Numbered from the stretch's first letter, positions 1 to 8,884 are shown. The stretch is 64,000 nucleotides of DNA from Ramlibacter tataouinensis (GCF_001580455.1 NZ_CP010951.1:310001-374000), one strand, 5' to 3'. Numbers and translations: made by a program. The notes: generated by a model from the letters alone, not told the origin.

Positions 1-548
1 TTGCCGCCCTGGAAGGGCTCGCCGTCGATCTTGCCCTCGAAATCGACGGTCACGCGGTCGCCATCCTGCGCTGCGGCGTCCTGCGCGCGCTGGGCGAAGG
101 TACGGCGCTGCTTGCGCAGGATGTCCAGCGTCTTGTCGATGGCGGCATCGCTCACCTCGGCGCTGATCTTCTCGACTTCTGCCTCGGCGAGGTCGCCGAT
201 CTTGACTTCCGGATACACCTCGAAGACGGCGTCGAAGGCCAGCTGGCCTTCGGGCGCCTCTTCCTTCTCGGTGATGCGCGGCTGGCCCGCCACGCGCAGC
301 TTGGCCTCGTTGGCCGCCTGCGCGAAGGCCTCGCCGACCTTGTCGTTCATCACCTCGTAGTGCACCGAGTAGCCGTAGCGCTGGGCCACGACCGTCATCG
401 GGACCTTGCCCGGACGGAAGCCATCCATGCGCACGGTGCGCGCCAGGCGCTTCAGGCGGGTGTCGACTTCCGACTTGATCGCGTCGGCAGGCAGCGTCAG
501 CGTGATCTTGCGTTCCAGCTTCTCGAGGGTTTCAACGGTCACGGCCAT
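1..548 (-). CDS. tig: Trigger factor, N-terminal part (runs off the window)
   Basis: Ribosome-associated chaperone and peptidyl-prolyl isomerase that binds nascent chains at the exit tunnel. The first 182 codons are present and the 3' part lies outside the window. The start ATG (546-548) gives MAVTVETLEKLERKITLTLP. The ribosome-docking loop GFRPGKVP is at residues 43-50, followed by the rest of the N-terminal domain and the beginning of the PPIase domain (DGDRVTVDFEGKIDGEPF). It lies 29 nt downstream of a tRNA-Leu on the same strand and may share its transcript. Family assignment is secure. Confidence 0.95.
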   Translation of the reverse strand, partial: MAVTVETLEKLERKITLTLPADAIKSEVDTRLKRLARTVRMDGFRPGKVPMTVVAQRYGYSVHYEVMNDKVGEAFAQAANEAKLRVAGQPRITEKEEAPEGQLAFDAVFEVYPEVKIGDLAEAEVEKISAEVSDAAIDKTLDILRKQRRTFAQRAQDAAAQDGDRVTVDFEGKIDGEPFQGG

Positions 549-577
549 GGTGTTCTCTCTTGTCAATCAATGTGTCC

Positions 578-664
578 TGGTGCGCGGGGGGGGACTCGAA
601 CCCCCACACCATTGCTGGCGTCAGGACCTAAACCTGGTGCGTCTACCAATTTCGCCACCCGCGC
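578..664 (-). tRNA. tRNA-Leu (anticodon TAG)
   Basis: On the minus strand a 7-bp acceptor stem pairs GCGCGGG with CCCGCGC. The anticodon loop TTTAGGT is closed by CCAGG/CCTGA and carries anticodon TAG. The T arm has the GTTCGAGTC loop, and the size with a variable arm fits a class II leucine tRNA. Discriminator A (581) and an encoded CCA (578-580) follow. It lies between the RND terminator and tig. Confidence 0.95.
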
Positions 665-670
665 TTTGCC

Positions 671-712
671 TGAAAGGGAAAGCGGGCCCCCGGGGAAACC
701 CGGCGGCCCGCT
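671..712 (-). terminator. Intrinsic terminator after the RND efflux operon
   Basis: On the minus strand AGCGGGCC (712-705) pairs with GGCCCGCT (688-681) around a GC-rich loop. A TTCCCTTTC tract follows. It lies between the permease stop (767) and the tRNA-Leu. The U tract is interrupted, so strength is uncertain. Confidence 0.5.
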
Positions 713-766
713 GGAATCCGGTCAACCCGGTATTTTAGGGCAGATGAGCGTCAGGTCGTTTCGGGG

Positions 767-3700
767 TCATGCCACCGCCGGACCTTCGCGCTTCACGCGG
801 TACCAGGCGGCGTACATCGCGGGCAGCGCCAGCAGCGTCAGCACCGTGGCCACCACCAGGCCGCCCATGATGGCCACCGCCATCGGCCCCCAGAACACCG
901 AGCGCGACAGCGGGATCATTGCCAGCACCGCCGCGGCGGCGGTCAGCACGATGGGGCGCAGGCGCCGCACCGCCGATTCGACGATCGCATCCCAGGCCGG
1001 CACGCCGCGCGCGCGGTCCTGTTCGATCTGGTCGATCAGGATCACGGAATTGCGCTGGATCATGCCCATGAGGGCAATCACGCCCAGCAGCGCGACGAAG
1101 CCGAAGGGCCGGTCCAGCAGCAGCAGCGCCCCGGCCACCCCGGCAATGCCCAGCGGGCCGGTGACGAAGACCAGCATGGACCGGCTGAAGCTGTGCAGCT
1201 GGAGCATCAGCAGCGTGAAGATGATGAACAGCATGGCGGGCACGCCCACCGCGATCGAGCCCTGGCCCTTGGAACTTTCCTCCACGGCGCCGGCCACCTG
1301 GATCCGGTAGCCCAGCGGCCACTTCGCCTCCAGTGCCCGCAGCTTGGGCAGCAGCTCGTTGGTGACCGTCGCGCCCTGCAGGCCCTCGACGATGTCGCCC
1401 TGCACCGTGATGGCGTAGTCGCGGTTCTCGCGCCACATCACGCCCGGCTCCCAGGCGAACACGGGCTTGGCGATCTGCGTGATCGGGATCGACTTGCCCG
1501 AGGCGGTCGGCAGGTAGGCGTTGCCGAGATCGGTGATCGCGTCGCGTTCGTCCAGCGGCTGGCGCAGCACGATCTCGATCAGCTTGTCGCCCTCGCGGTA
1601 CTGGCCCACGGCCGTGCCGGTCAGGATGGTCTTGGAGGCCTGGGCGATCGACTGGCTGGTCACGCCCAGCGCGCGCGCCTTGGTCTGGTCCACTTCGAGC
1701 CGCAGCACCTTGACCGACTCGTTCCAGTTGTCGTTGACGCCACGCGTGTTCGGGCTGGCCCGCATCGCCGCCTTGACCTCGTCGGCGCGCTCGCGCAGCT
1801 GCGCCGGGTCCGGCCCGACCACGCGGAACTGCACCGGGTAAGGCACCGGCGGCCCGTTGGGCAGCAGCTTCACGCGGCCGCGCACCTCCGGAAACTCCTC
1901 GGCCAGCAGCGCCGGGAACTTGACGCGAAGCTGCTCGCGCACCTTCAGGTCCTGCGGCATCACGATGAACTGCGACACGTTGGACTGCGGGAAGACCTGG
2001 TCCAGCGGCAGGTAGAAGCGCGGCACGCCCGAGCCGACCCAGGTGCTCACCATGGTCACGCCCGGCTCGGCGCGCAGGCGCCGTTCGACGCGGCGCGTCG
2101 TTTCCTCGTTGGCGGCGAAGGACGTGCCTTCCGGGAACCAGATGTCCACCATGATTTCCGGCCGGCTGGAATCCGGGAAGAACTGCTGCTGCACCTTGCC
2201 CATGCCGAAGATGCCCAGCGCGAAGATCATGACCGTGGCGCCAATCGTCATCCAGCGGTGCTCCACGCACCAGTCCACCGCTCGGCGGAAGTGGCGGTAG
2301 AACGGCGTGTCGAAATGCTCGTGGTGCTCGGACGACACCGGCTTGGGCTTGAGCAGCAGGGTCCCCAGGTAGGGAACGAAGTACACCGAGACCAGCCAGC
2401 TCAGCACCAGCGCGACCACCGTGACGGCGAAGATGGCGAAGGTGTACTCGCCCACCGTCGAGCGCGCCACGCCGATCGGCAGGAAGCCGGCGGCGGTGAT
2501 CAGCGTGCCGGTGAGCATCGGCATGGCGGTGACCTCGTAGGCGAAGGTGGCGGCGCGCACCTTGTCGTAGCCCTCTTCCAGCTTCCGCACCATCATTTCC
2601 ACCGCGATGATGGCGTCGTCCACCAGCAGCCCCAGCGCGATGATCAGCGAGCCGAGCGAGATCTTGTGCAGCCCGATGCCCCAGTACTGCATCGCCAGGA
2701 AGGTCACCGCCAGCACCAGCGGAATGGTGATCGCCACCACCAGGCCCGGACGCATGTCGATGTACCAGCGCTTCCACACCGGCAGGCTTGCCGCCTCCGG
2801 CCGCTTGTGCAGGCCCAGCGCGATGAAGCTCACCGCCAGCACCACGGCCACGGCCTCGAACAGGGTGCGCACGAATTCGTTGACCGAGTTCGCGACAGCG
2901 CGCGGCTGGTCCTGCACCTTCACCAGCCGGATGCCCGCGGGCAGGCCGTCCTCGATCCGGTGGGTGGTTTTCTTGAGCGATTCACCGAGCCGGATGATGT
3001 CGCCGCCCTTGGCCATGGACACGCCCAGCCCGATCACGTCCTTGCCGTCGTGGCGCACCTTCACCACCGGCGGATCGACGTAGCCGCGCTTGACTTGCGC
3101 GATGTCGCCCAGCCGCAGCTGGTTGCCCGAGGCGCCGCGGATCGGCATGGCCCGAAGCTGCTCCACCGCCTCGAACTGGCCGGCCACCCTCACCTGCACC
3201 ACGTCCAGCGGCGTCTGCACCGCGCCGGCCGACTCGATGGCGTTCTGCTGCCCGAGCTGCTGCAGCACCTGGTTCAGGTCCAGCCCGAGCTGGGCCAGGC
3301 GCTTCTGCGAGATCTCGACGTAGAGCTTTTCCTCCTGCACGCCGAACAGCTCGACCTTGGCCACGTCCTGCACGCGCAGGAGCTCCTGGCGCACGTCGTC
3401 GGCGAACTGCTTGAGCTCGGCATAGCTGAAGCCATCGGACTCCAGCGCGAAGATCACGCCGTAGACGTCGCCGAAATCGTCGTTGAAGAACGGGCCCTGG
3501 ATGCCCGGCGGCAGCGTGAAGCGCATGTCGCCGATCTTCTTGCGCACCGTGTACCAGACGTTCGCCACCTCGGACGGCCGGGACGAGTCCTTGATCTGGA
3601 AGATGATCTGCGACTCGCCGGGCTTGGAGTAGCTGCGGATCTTGTCGGCGTAGGGCACCTCCTGCAGCGTCCGCTCGATCTTGTCGGTGACCTGCTCGGC

Positions 3701-3907
3701 CACTTGCTGCGCGGTGGCGCCGGGCCAGTTGGTGCGAATCACCATGGCCCGGAAGGTGAACGGCGGGTCCTCGTCCTGCCCGAGCTGGAAGTAGGCGGCA
3801 ATGCCCAGCAGCATGAGCACGACCATCAGGTAACGCGTCAGCGCCGGATGGTCGAGGGCCCATTTGGAAAGGTTGAAGCTCTCCTTCGGTTGCGCGGCGT
3901 CGCTCAT
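767..3907 (-). CDS. RND efflux transporter permease (AcrB/HAE1 type)
   Basis: Inner-membrane proton/substrate antiporter of the resistance-nodulation-division superfamily, 1046 aa, which is normal for the family. The first membrane helix is at about residues 18-36 and a large periplasmic porter domain follows (NWPGATAQQVAEQVTDKIE). A second helix cluster contains the relay-like stretch DDAIIAVEMMVRKLEEG, and the second half repeats this plan. I chose ATG 3905-3907, which has GAGG six bases upstream. A GTG at 3917-3919 overlapping the adaptor stop as GTGA is a possible alternative. It is cotranscribed with the membrane-fusion protein. No outer-membrane channel gene lies nearby, so it probably borrows a TolC-like protein. 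The substrate cannot be told from sequence. Confidence 0.93.
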   Translation of the reverse strand: MSDAAQPKESFNLSKWALDHPALTRYLMVVLMLLGIAAYFQLGQDEDPPFTFRAMVIRTNWPGATAQQVAEQVTDKIERTLQEVPYADKIRSYSKPGESQIIFQIKDSSRPSEVANVWYTVRKKIGDMRFTLPPGIQGPFFNDDFGDVYGVIFALESDGFSYAELKQFADDVRQELLRVQDVAKVELFGVQEEKLYVEISQKRLAQLGLDLNQVLQQLGQQNAIESAGAVQTPLDVVQVRVAGQFEAVEQLRAMPIRGASGNQLRLGDIAQVKRGYVDPPVVKVRHDGKDVIGLGVSMAKGGDIIRLGESLKKTTHRIEDGLPAGIRLVKVQDQPRAVANSVNEFVRTLFEAVAVVLAVSFIALGLHKRPEAASLPVWKRWYIDMRPGLVVAITIPLVLAVTFLAMQYWGIGLHKISLGSLIIALGLLVDDAIIAVEMMVRKLEEGYDKVRAATFAYEVTAMPMLTGTLITAAGFLPIGVARSTVGEYTFAIFAVTVVALVLSWLVSVYFVPYLGTLLLKPKPVSSEHHEHFDTPFYRHFRRAVDWCVEHRWMTIGATVMIFALGIFGMGKVQQQFFPDSSRPEIMVDIWFPEGTSFAANEETTRRVERRLRAEPGVTMVSTWVGSGVPRFYLPLDQVFPQSNVSQFIVMPQDLKVREQLRVKFPALLAEEFPEVRGRVKLLPNGPPVPYPVQFRVVGPDPAQLRERADEVKAAMRASPNTRGVNDNWNESVKVLRLEVDQTKARALGVTSQSIAQASKTILTGTAVGQYREGDKLIEIVLRQPLDERDAITDLGNAYLPTASGKSIPITQIAKPVFAWEPGVMWRENRDYAITVQGDIVEGLQGATVTNELLPKLRALEAKWPLGYRIQVAGAVEESSKGQGSIAVGVPAMLFIIFTLLMLQLHSFSRSMLVFVTGPLGIAGVAGALLLLDRPFGFVALLGVIALMGMIQRNSVILIDQIEQDRARGVPAWDAIVESAVRRLRPIVLTAAAAVLAMIPLSRSVFWGPMAVAIMGGLVVATVLTLLALPAMYAAWYRVKREGPAVA

Positions 3908-3915
3908 CGCCGGCC

Positions 3916-5109
3916 TCACTTGGCCGCCGCCGGGGTGGCGGCATGCGCGGCGGCGCCCATGCCGGTCGCCGCCGCGGTCTCCTTGCCCCCGGCACGCGCC
4001 TGCGCGGCGGAGCGCTCCTGGTAGATCGCGACCTTCTGCCCGGGCGACAGCACATGGACGCCGGCGGCGACGACCAGCATGCCCGGCTGCAGGCCGGAAG
4101 CGATCACCGCCTCGTTGCCGTCGGCGGCAGCGACCTGAACCGGCACCGACTTCACGGTCATGGTGGCCTTGTCGAGCACCCAGACGGCGGTGCCCTGCCC
4201 GTCCTTGCGCAGCGCGCTGGTGGGCAGCTTGATCACCGGCGTGCCGGCCAGGCTGAGCGCCTTCGGCGACACCGACACGGTGGCGCCGAGCGGCAGGTCC
4301 GCCTTCGCCTCGAGCCCCACCTTGACCATGAAGGTCCGCGTCACCGGATCGGCGCTCGCGGCGACCTCGCGCACCTTGCCCGGCAACTCGCCCTGGTCGG
4401 ACCAGGTGCGTACCCGCACCTCGGAGCCCGGGCGGATCGCCGCGACCTTGTCCTCCGGGACGGAGAACACCACGTCGCGCGGGCCGTCGCGGGCGATGCG
4501 CACGACCGGCGTGCCGGCGCTCACCACCTGGCCCGGCTCGGCCTCGATGGCCGTGATCACGCCGGCGGCATCGGCCACGAGGCTGGCATACGCCGCCTGG
4601 TTGCCCTGTGCGGCAAGCTGCGCCTGGGCCTGGTCCAGTTGTGCCTGCGCGGCCTTCAGCGTCGACTCGCGGCGTTCCAGTTCGGCGCCGCTGATGAAAT
4701 TCTGGTCCCGCAGCGCCGTGTAGCGCTTGAAATCGGCCGCGGCCAGGTCGCGGTTGGTCTGGGCGGCGGCCACTTGCGCGCGGGCGGCATCGGCCGCGAG
4801 CTGGTAGTCGCGCGCATCGAGTTGTGCCAGCACCTGGCCGGCCTTCACGCGCTGCCCCATCTCGGCCTGGCGACTCACGATCTTGCCGGCCACGCGGAAG
4901 CCCAGGCGCGATTCGACCTGGGCCTTGACCTCGCCGGCGAACTCGTTGTCGGAGTTGAAACTGCCCACGCCGACCGCCATGACCTTCACCGATCGCACCG
5001 GTTCAGGCGCGGGCTCGCCTTTGCCGCAGGCGGCGAGCAAGACGGCCGAGGCCAAGGCCAGAGAAAGGGTGATTCGGGCCGCGGGGCGGCCGGGGAAACT
5101 TGCGGGCAT
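3916..5109 (-). CDS. RND periplasmic adaptor (membrane fusion protein), lipoprotein
   Basis: AcrA/MexA-type adaptor, 397 aa, linking the permease to an outer-membrane channel. The signal peptide ends in the lipobox LAAC at about residues 25-28, so the protein should be lipid-anchored in the inner membrane. A barrel-sandwich half motif (VESRLGFRVAGKIV) comes next, then the alpha-hairpin (residues about 105-175, rich in A/Q), then the second lipoyl half (AGVITAIEAEPGQVVSAGTPV) and beta-barrel domains. It is the first gene of the operon, directly behind the promoter at 5160-5188 and the TetR-type operator. Its stop nearly touches the permease start, which suggests coupling. Confidence 0.93.
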   Translation of the reverse strand: MPASFPGRPAARITLSLALASAVLLAACGKGEPAPEPVRSVKVMAVGVGSFNSDNEFAGEVKAQVESRLGFRVAGKIVSRQAEMGQRVKAGQVLAQLDARDYQLAADAARAQVAAAQTNRDLAAADFKRYTALRDQNFISGAELERRESTLKAAQAQLDQAQAQLAAQGNQAAYASLVADAAGVITAIEAEPGQVVSAGTPVVRIARDGPRDVVFSVPEDKVAAIRPGSEVRVRTWSDQGELPGKVREVAASADPVTRTFMVKVGLEAKADLPLGATVSVSPKALSLAGTPVIKLPTSALRKDGQGTAVWVLDKATMTVKSVPVQVAAADGNEAVIASGLQPGMLVVAAGVHVLSPGQKVAIYQERSAAQARAGGKETAAATGMGAAAHAATPAAAK

Positions 5110-5140
5110 GATGAACCTGAAAGTGCTCTAGGGGCTCAGC

Positions 5141-5160
5141 TACTGACTGACTGGTTAGTA
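5141..5160. promoter_or_regulatory. TetR-type palindromic operator of the RND operon
   Basis: TACTGACTGACTGGTTAGTA is an interrupted palindrome with half-sites TACTNAC and GTNAGTA around six bases. It starts at the last base of the -10 box and covers the predicted transcription start, the usual place for a repressor. Sites of this look belong to TetR-family repressors of RND pumps. No tetR gene is in the window, so the repressor is unidentified. Confidence 0.65.
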
Positions 5161-5188
5161 ATCTAGGTCAGTGCCCAGGGCTTGTCAA
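5160..5188 (-). promoter_or_regulatory. Sigma-70 promoter of the RND efflux operon
   Basis: On the minus strand there is a perfect -35 box TTGACA (5188-5183), a 17-bp spacer and a -10 box TAGATT (5165-5160). This is one of the best promoter matches in the window. Transcription would start about 45-50 nt upstream of the adaptor ATG. The overlapping operator implies a strong promoter kept off by a repressor. Confidence 0.75.
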
Positions 5189-5239
5189 GCGCCCCTGCGC
5201 CTGCCCGGCACCGCCGGGCTCCGCGCTACCCGCGCGGCT

Positions 5240-5854
5240 TCAGGACTCGAGCCGGCAATAGCAGTAGACGAACTGCTGGGTCGCACCCCAGGGCGTCGAA
5301 TGCAGCATGGTCCGATGGTCGAGCAGCCTGAATTCCCCGCCGAACTCGTCGTGCAGACCGTCCGACGAGTAGCGCGCCACGGGCAAGCCGCTGCACTGGG
5401 AGGGCCCGTGCGGGCCGAAGGCTCCCACGATGGCGAATCCGCCCGGCTTGAGCGCCTTGCGCACCTGTGAGACGTAGGCCATGCGCTCGCGCGGGTCGGT
5501 CAAGAAGTGGAAGACGGCCCGGTCGTGCCAGATGTCGACCGAGCGCGGCTCGAACGGATGCTGGAGCACGTCGGCCGCGATCCAGGACACCTCGCCAGCG
5601 CGATGCCCCAGGCGCGCCCGGCAGACCTCGAGGGCCGTTTCCGAGATGTCCAGCACGCTGACCCGGCGATAGCCGGCGTCCAGCAGGTCGTCCACCAGCG
5701 TGGCCTCGCCGCCGCCGACGTCGACGATGGCCGCGCCCGCCGGCAAGCCGGTACGGCGGATGTATTCCAGCGACTCGTTCAGGTGCGGGGCATACCAGCT
5801 GACGGCATCCGCCGCATTCGTTTCGTAGACGTGTTCCCAATGCGCTTTGGTCAT
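5240..5854 (-). CDS. Class I SAM-dependent methyltransferase
   Basis: Small cytoplasmic methyltransferase, 204 aa. The SAM-binding motif I is DVGGGEATLVDDLL (about residues 45-58), an acidic motif II follows (VSVLDISETALEVC), and motif III/IV is VDIWHDRAVFHFL. This is the Methyltransf_11/25 fold, resembling thiopurine- and tellurite-type enzymes. The acceptor substrate is not evident. It stands alone between the RND operon and the squalene-synthase genes and I see no coupling to either. A short AT-poor spacer precedes its ATG. Confidence 0.8.
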   Translation of the reverse strand: MTKAHWEHVYETNAADAVSWYAPHLNESLEYIRRTGLPAGAAIVDVGGGEATLVDDLLDAGYRRVSVLDISETALEVCRARLGHRAGEVSWIAADVLQHPFEPRSVDIWHDRAVFHFLTDPRERMAYVSQVRKALKPGGFAIVGAFGPHGPSQCSGLPVARYSSDGLHDEFGGEFRLLDHRTMLHSTPWGATQQFVYCYCRLES

Positions 5855-6031
5855 GGCGTCCTGTGTAGCACAGCCCCGGTGTCGAACTCAAGCCAAGCGC
5901 CTGCGCGCCCGGGCATCCCCGATCCGGGAAATGCCAAACCGTAAGATGCATCCCCGGCGCGCCCGCCGCCTCCGTGCCATCGACCCGCACGGAGCTTCCA
6001 TCCAGTTTGCAAGGAATCACAAGACCCCGTC

Positions 6032-7030
6032 ATGGGCCAGCCCGCCTCCTCCGCCGACGACGCCCTGCTCGAGTTGCTGCGCCGGGTGTCGCGCTCCTTC
6101 TTCCTCTCGGTCTGGCTGTTGCCTGCCGGCCTGCGGCGCCCGGTCGCCGTCGGCTACCTGCTGGCCCGCGCCAGCGACACGCTAGCCGACGCGCCGGGGA
6201 TCGAACCCGCCGAGCGGGCCCGTCAGCTGGACGAGTACGCGCAGGCCATCGCCCATGGGCGGCCGTTCGATCCCGGCGGGCCGGCCCATGTCGACGACGA
6301 GGGCGAGCGCGCCCTGCTGCTGGCGCTGCCCGGCTGGCGGACCTGGATGGACGCGCTCGGCGCGGCGGACCAGGACGATGTGCGCGCCGTGCTGGCGCAC
6401 ATCACCCGCGGCCAGCGCCTGGATGTCGAGCGTTTCGGCCAGGCCACGGGCGCGCAGCCGGTGGCGCTGGCCTCGGCAGCGCAACTCGAGGAGTACACCT
6501 ACCTCGTAGCCGGCTGTGTCGGTGAGTTCTGGACCCGGCTGGGCTTTCGCCACCTGCCCCGCTACGCCGAGCGCCCGATGGCGGACATGCTCGCCCTGGG
6601 ACGCCGCTACGGCATGGCGCTGCAATTGGTGAACATCCTGCGCGACCTCGGCGCCGACCTGGCGGGCGGCCGCTGCTACCTGCCGGCCGACGAGCTCGCA
6701 GCGGCTGGCCTGGCGCCCGCAACGCTGCTGGCCGAGCCGCGGCGGCTGCAGCCCGTGTGCGCCCCCTGGCGCGCGCGGGCGCAGTCCGGGCTGGAGGATG
6801 GCCTCGCCTACTCGCTCGCCGTGCGCAGCCGGCGCATCCGCGCAGCGTCGGCGCTGCCGGCCCTGCTGGGCACGCGCACCCTGGCGCTGCTGCGCGATGC
6901 GGGCGCGCTGTCGCTCGAACGCAAGGTCAAGGTGCCGCGCGCGCAGGTGCGGCGCGTGCTCTGGCAGATGATGCTGTCGCTGGCGGGCCGGTCGGCGCTG
7001 CAACGGCAGTTCGAGGGCTTGCGGGGATGA
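6032..7030 (+). CDS. Squalene/phytoene synthase family protein (squalene-synthase-like)
   Basis: Trans-isoprenyl diphosphate synthase-fold enzyme, 332 aa, expected to condense two farnesyl diphosphates head to head. The first aspartate motif is DTLAD (D49, D53), preceded by the conserved SRSFFLSVWLLP. The second is NILRDLGADLAGGRCYLP at about residues 204-221. The N-terminal wording is closer to one-step (ERG9-like) squalene synthases than to HpnC, but I cannot settle this by eye. It is followed by a palindromic element and then hpnD on the same strand. The product is probably squalene for hopanoids or a related C30 lipid. The ATG is preceded by a weak ribosome-binding site. Confidence 0.8.
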   Translation: MGQPASSADDALLELLRRVSRSFFLSVWLLPAGLRRPVAVGYLLARASDTLADAPGIEPAERARQLDEYAQAIAHGRPFDPGGPAHVDDEGERALLLALPGWRTWMDALGAADQDDVRAVLAHITRGQRLDVERFGQATGAQPVALASAAQLEEYTYLVAGCVGEFWTRLGFRHLPRYAERPMADMLALGRRYGMALQLVNILRDLGADLAGGRCYLPADELAAAGLAPATLLAEPRRLQPVCAPWRARAQSGLEDGLAYSLAVRSRRIRAASALPALLGTRTLALLRDAGALSLERKVKVPRAQVRRVLWQMMLSLAGRSALQRQFEGLRG

Positions 7031-7037
7031 GGTCGGC

Positions 7038-7312
7038 CTAGTGTCCTGTCCCGCAAATTCCTGGGCTCTCGTTCGGATGCATGCGGGGATGAGCGGTGGT
7101 TGGCCAGAGAGGGTCAAGACTGGCGTCTTGACCCTCTCTGGACGACCGCCGGGCGCCCCGCAGGCGCCGAACCCTTCGGGCTGCCTCGTATCGGGCCGCA
7201 TGCCGCGTTGCGTCCACGGGTCAAGCCGCCCAGGCTTGACCCGCGTCCGCGCCTTGCCTGCGGCCCGATATGAGGCAGCGAGAGCCCAGGAATTTGCGGG
7301 ACAGGACACTAG
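7038..7312. repeat. 275-bp cruciform element with perfect 34-bp terminal inverted repeats (element A)
   Basis: The arms 7038-7071 and 7279-7312 are perfect inverted repeats of 34 bp, beginning CTAGTGTCCTGTCCCGC. Inside lie two more palindromes. One is a 17-bp perfect stem with a TGGC tetraloop (7104-7120/7125-7141). The other is a 19-of-20 arm pair (7181-7200/7259-7278) enclosing an 11-bp stem (7217-7227/7233-7243). GGGTCAAG or its complement occurs four times. No open frame looks real. It separates the two squalene-synthase-family genes, and its right arm supplies the sequence just before the hpnD start. The form is MITE-like. CTAG ends and a TGT start recall IS481-family insertions, but no transposase is present. 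Confidence 0.85.
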
Positions 7313-7315
7313 CTG

Positions 7316-8173
7316 ATGGGACAATCGGCGCCGATGACCCCGCAGGAATATGTCCAGGACAAGGCTGCCGCTTCCGGCAGCAGCTTCTATTACGCCTTCC
7401 TCTTCCTGCCCAAGCCGCGGCGCGACGCCATCACCGCCTTCTACGCGTTCTGCCGCGAGGTGGACGACGTGGTCGACGAGGTGAGTGACCCGGGCGTGGC
7501 GCGCACCAAGCTGGCCTGGTGGCAGGCCGAGGTCGTCAAGTCCTTCCAGGGCCGGCCCGAGCACCCGGTGATGATGGCGCTCATGCCCTGCGCCCGGGAG
7601 TTCGGCATCGAGGAGCGCCAGCTCCTGGCCGTCATCGAGGGCTGCGAGATGGACCTGCAGCAGACACGTTACCTCGACTACGCCGGCCTGCAGCGCTACT
7701 GCCACCTGGTCGCCGGCATCGTCGGCGAAGTGGCGGCGCGCATCTTCGGGCAGAGCGAGGGCGCCACCACCGCCTACGCGCACAAGCTGGGCCTGGCCTT
7801 CCAGCTCACCAACATCATCCGCGACGTCGGCGAAGACGCGGCGCGCGGCCGCATCTACCTCCCGGTCAGCGAACTGCAGCAGTTCGGGGTGAAGGCCAGC
7901 GAAATCCTCAATCGCAGCTACTCGGAGCGCTTCAGCGCCTTGATGAAATTCCAGGCCGATCGCGCCCGCGCACTGTACGACGAGGCGCTGGCGCTGCTGC
8001 CGCCGGCCGACCGGCGCAGCCAGAAGCCGGGGCTGATGATGGCCAGCATCTACCGCACCCTGCTCGACGAGATCGAGCGTGACGGCTTCCAGGTGCTGCA
8101 CCAGCGCGTGAGCCTCACGCCCCTGCGCAAGTTCTGGCTGGCCTGGAAGGTGCAGGCGCTCGGCAAGCTCTGA
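7316..8173 (+). CDS. hpnD: Presqualene diphosphate synthase HpnD
   Basis: Condenses two farnesyl diphosphates to presqualene diphosphate in the HpnC/D/E route to squalene and hopanoids. It is 285 aa, typical for HpnD. It carries both aspartate-rich motifs: CREVDDVVDE at about residues 44-53, and NIIRDVGEDAARGRIYLP at about 168-185. The family start region SGSSFYYAFLFLPKPRR is clear. ATG 7316 lies four bases after the palindromic element and may use AGGACA within the element as ribosome-binding site. ATG 7334 is an in-frame alternative. HpnE is not in the window. Confidence 0.9.
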   Translation: MGQSAPMTPQEYVQDKAAASGSSFYYAFLFLPKPRRDAITAFYAFCREVDDVVDEVSDPGVARTKLAWWQAEVVKSFQGRPEHPVMMALMPCAREFGIEERQLLAVIEGCEMDLQQTRYLDYAGLQRYCHLVAGIVGEVAARIFGQSEGATTAYAHKLGLAFQLTNIIRDVGEDAARGRIYLPVSELQQFGVKASEILNRSYSERFSALMKFQADRARALYDEALALLPPADRRSQKPGLMMASIYRTLLDEIERDGFQVLHQRVSLTPLRKFWLAWKVQALGKL

Positions 8174-8191
8174 CCGCCTGCCAGGCCGCCG

Positions 8192-8884
8192 CTAGCGAAG
8201 CAGGTCACACAGCTGCGTCAGGTCGCCCACCGACAGCTGCGGCTCCACTTCATGCGGCCACATCGCGTCCGAACGGTTCACCCAGGCCGCCTGCATCCCG
8301 GCGTTGAGCGCGCCCAGGGCATCCAGGGTGGCATCGTCGCCCACATGCAGCATGTCCTGCGGCAACAGGTCCAGCGCCCCCGCTGCGGCGTGGAAGATGC
8401 GCGGATCGGGCTTGCCGACGCCGAACTCGCGCGCGGTAATCGCGGCGCGGAAGAACGGCGCCAGGCCGACACGTTCCAGGTCGGCATTGCCGTTGGACAC
8501 GGAGACCAGCGGAAAGCGCCCGGCCAGGAATGCGAGCGCCGGCCGCACGTCCTCGAACAGCTCGACGCGCTGGCGTTCGGCGAAGAACACCTCGAAGGCC
8601 TTTTCGGCCATCAGCGGGTTCTCGCCCGCCCGGTACAGCGCCAGCCGGATCGATTCGCGCCGCAGGGCGCTGAGGTCGTGCTTGAGGTCGGGCCGGTTGT
8701 CGGACATGTAGGCGCGAATCTCGCGCAGCGCCGACGGACTGGAGAACATCGCCGCCGTCATCGGGGCGTTTTCCACCAGCCAGTCATGCAGCACCTTCTC
8801 AGCCCGCTCGATGGTCGGCCAGATCGGCCACAAGGTGTCGTCAAGGTCCAGGCTGATGGCCTTGATCCGTGGAATGTCGAGCAT
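8192..8884 (-). CDS. HAD-family hydrolase (YigB-like phosphatase)
   Basis: Haloacid-dehalogenase-type phosphatase, 230 aa, cytoplasmic. All four HAD motifs are visible: DLDDTLW (motif I, nucleophile Asp near residue 13), SVSNGNAD (II), the Lys in GVGKPDPRIF (III) and HVGDDATLDALGA (IV). The YigB group removes phosphate from the riboflavin intermediate 5-amino-6-(5-phosphoribitylamino)uracil, a plausible but unproven role here. Only 16 bp separate its start from the divergent hemH start, so the two promoters must overlap or lie in coding sequence. Confidence 0.85.
   Translation of the reverse strand: MLDIPRIKAISLDLDDTLWPIWPTIERAEKVLHDWLVENAPMTAAMFSSPSALREIRAYMSDNRPDLKHDLSALRRESIRLALYRAGENPLMAEKAFEVFFAERQRVELFEDVRPALAFLAGRFPLVSVSNGNADLERVGLAPFFRAAITAREFGVGKPDPRIFHAAAGALDLLPQDMLHVGDDATLDALGALNAGMQAAWVNRSDAMWPHEVEPQLSVGDLTQLCDLLR

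Noticed and set aside
1193..4024. A long open frame on the plus strand opposite the RND permease
   Set aside because: Composition rich in His, Arg, Leu and Gln, no family pattern, and fully covered by well-recognised genes on the other strand.
7038..7312. Element A as a member of the IS481 family
   Set aside because: The CTAG ends and TGT start are suggestive only. There is no transposase and I cannot compare it with known ends.
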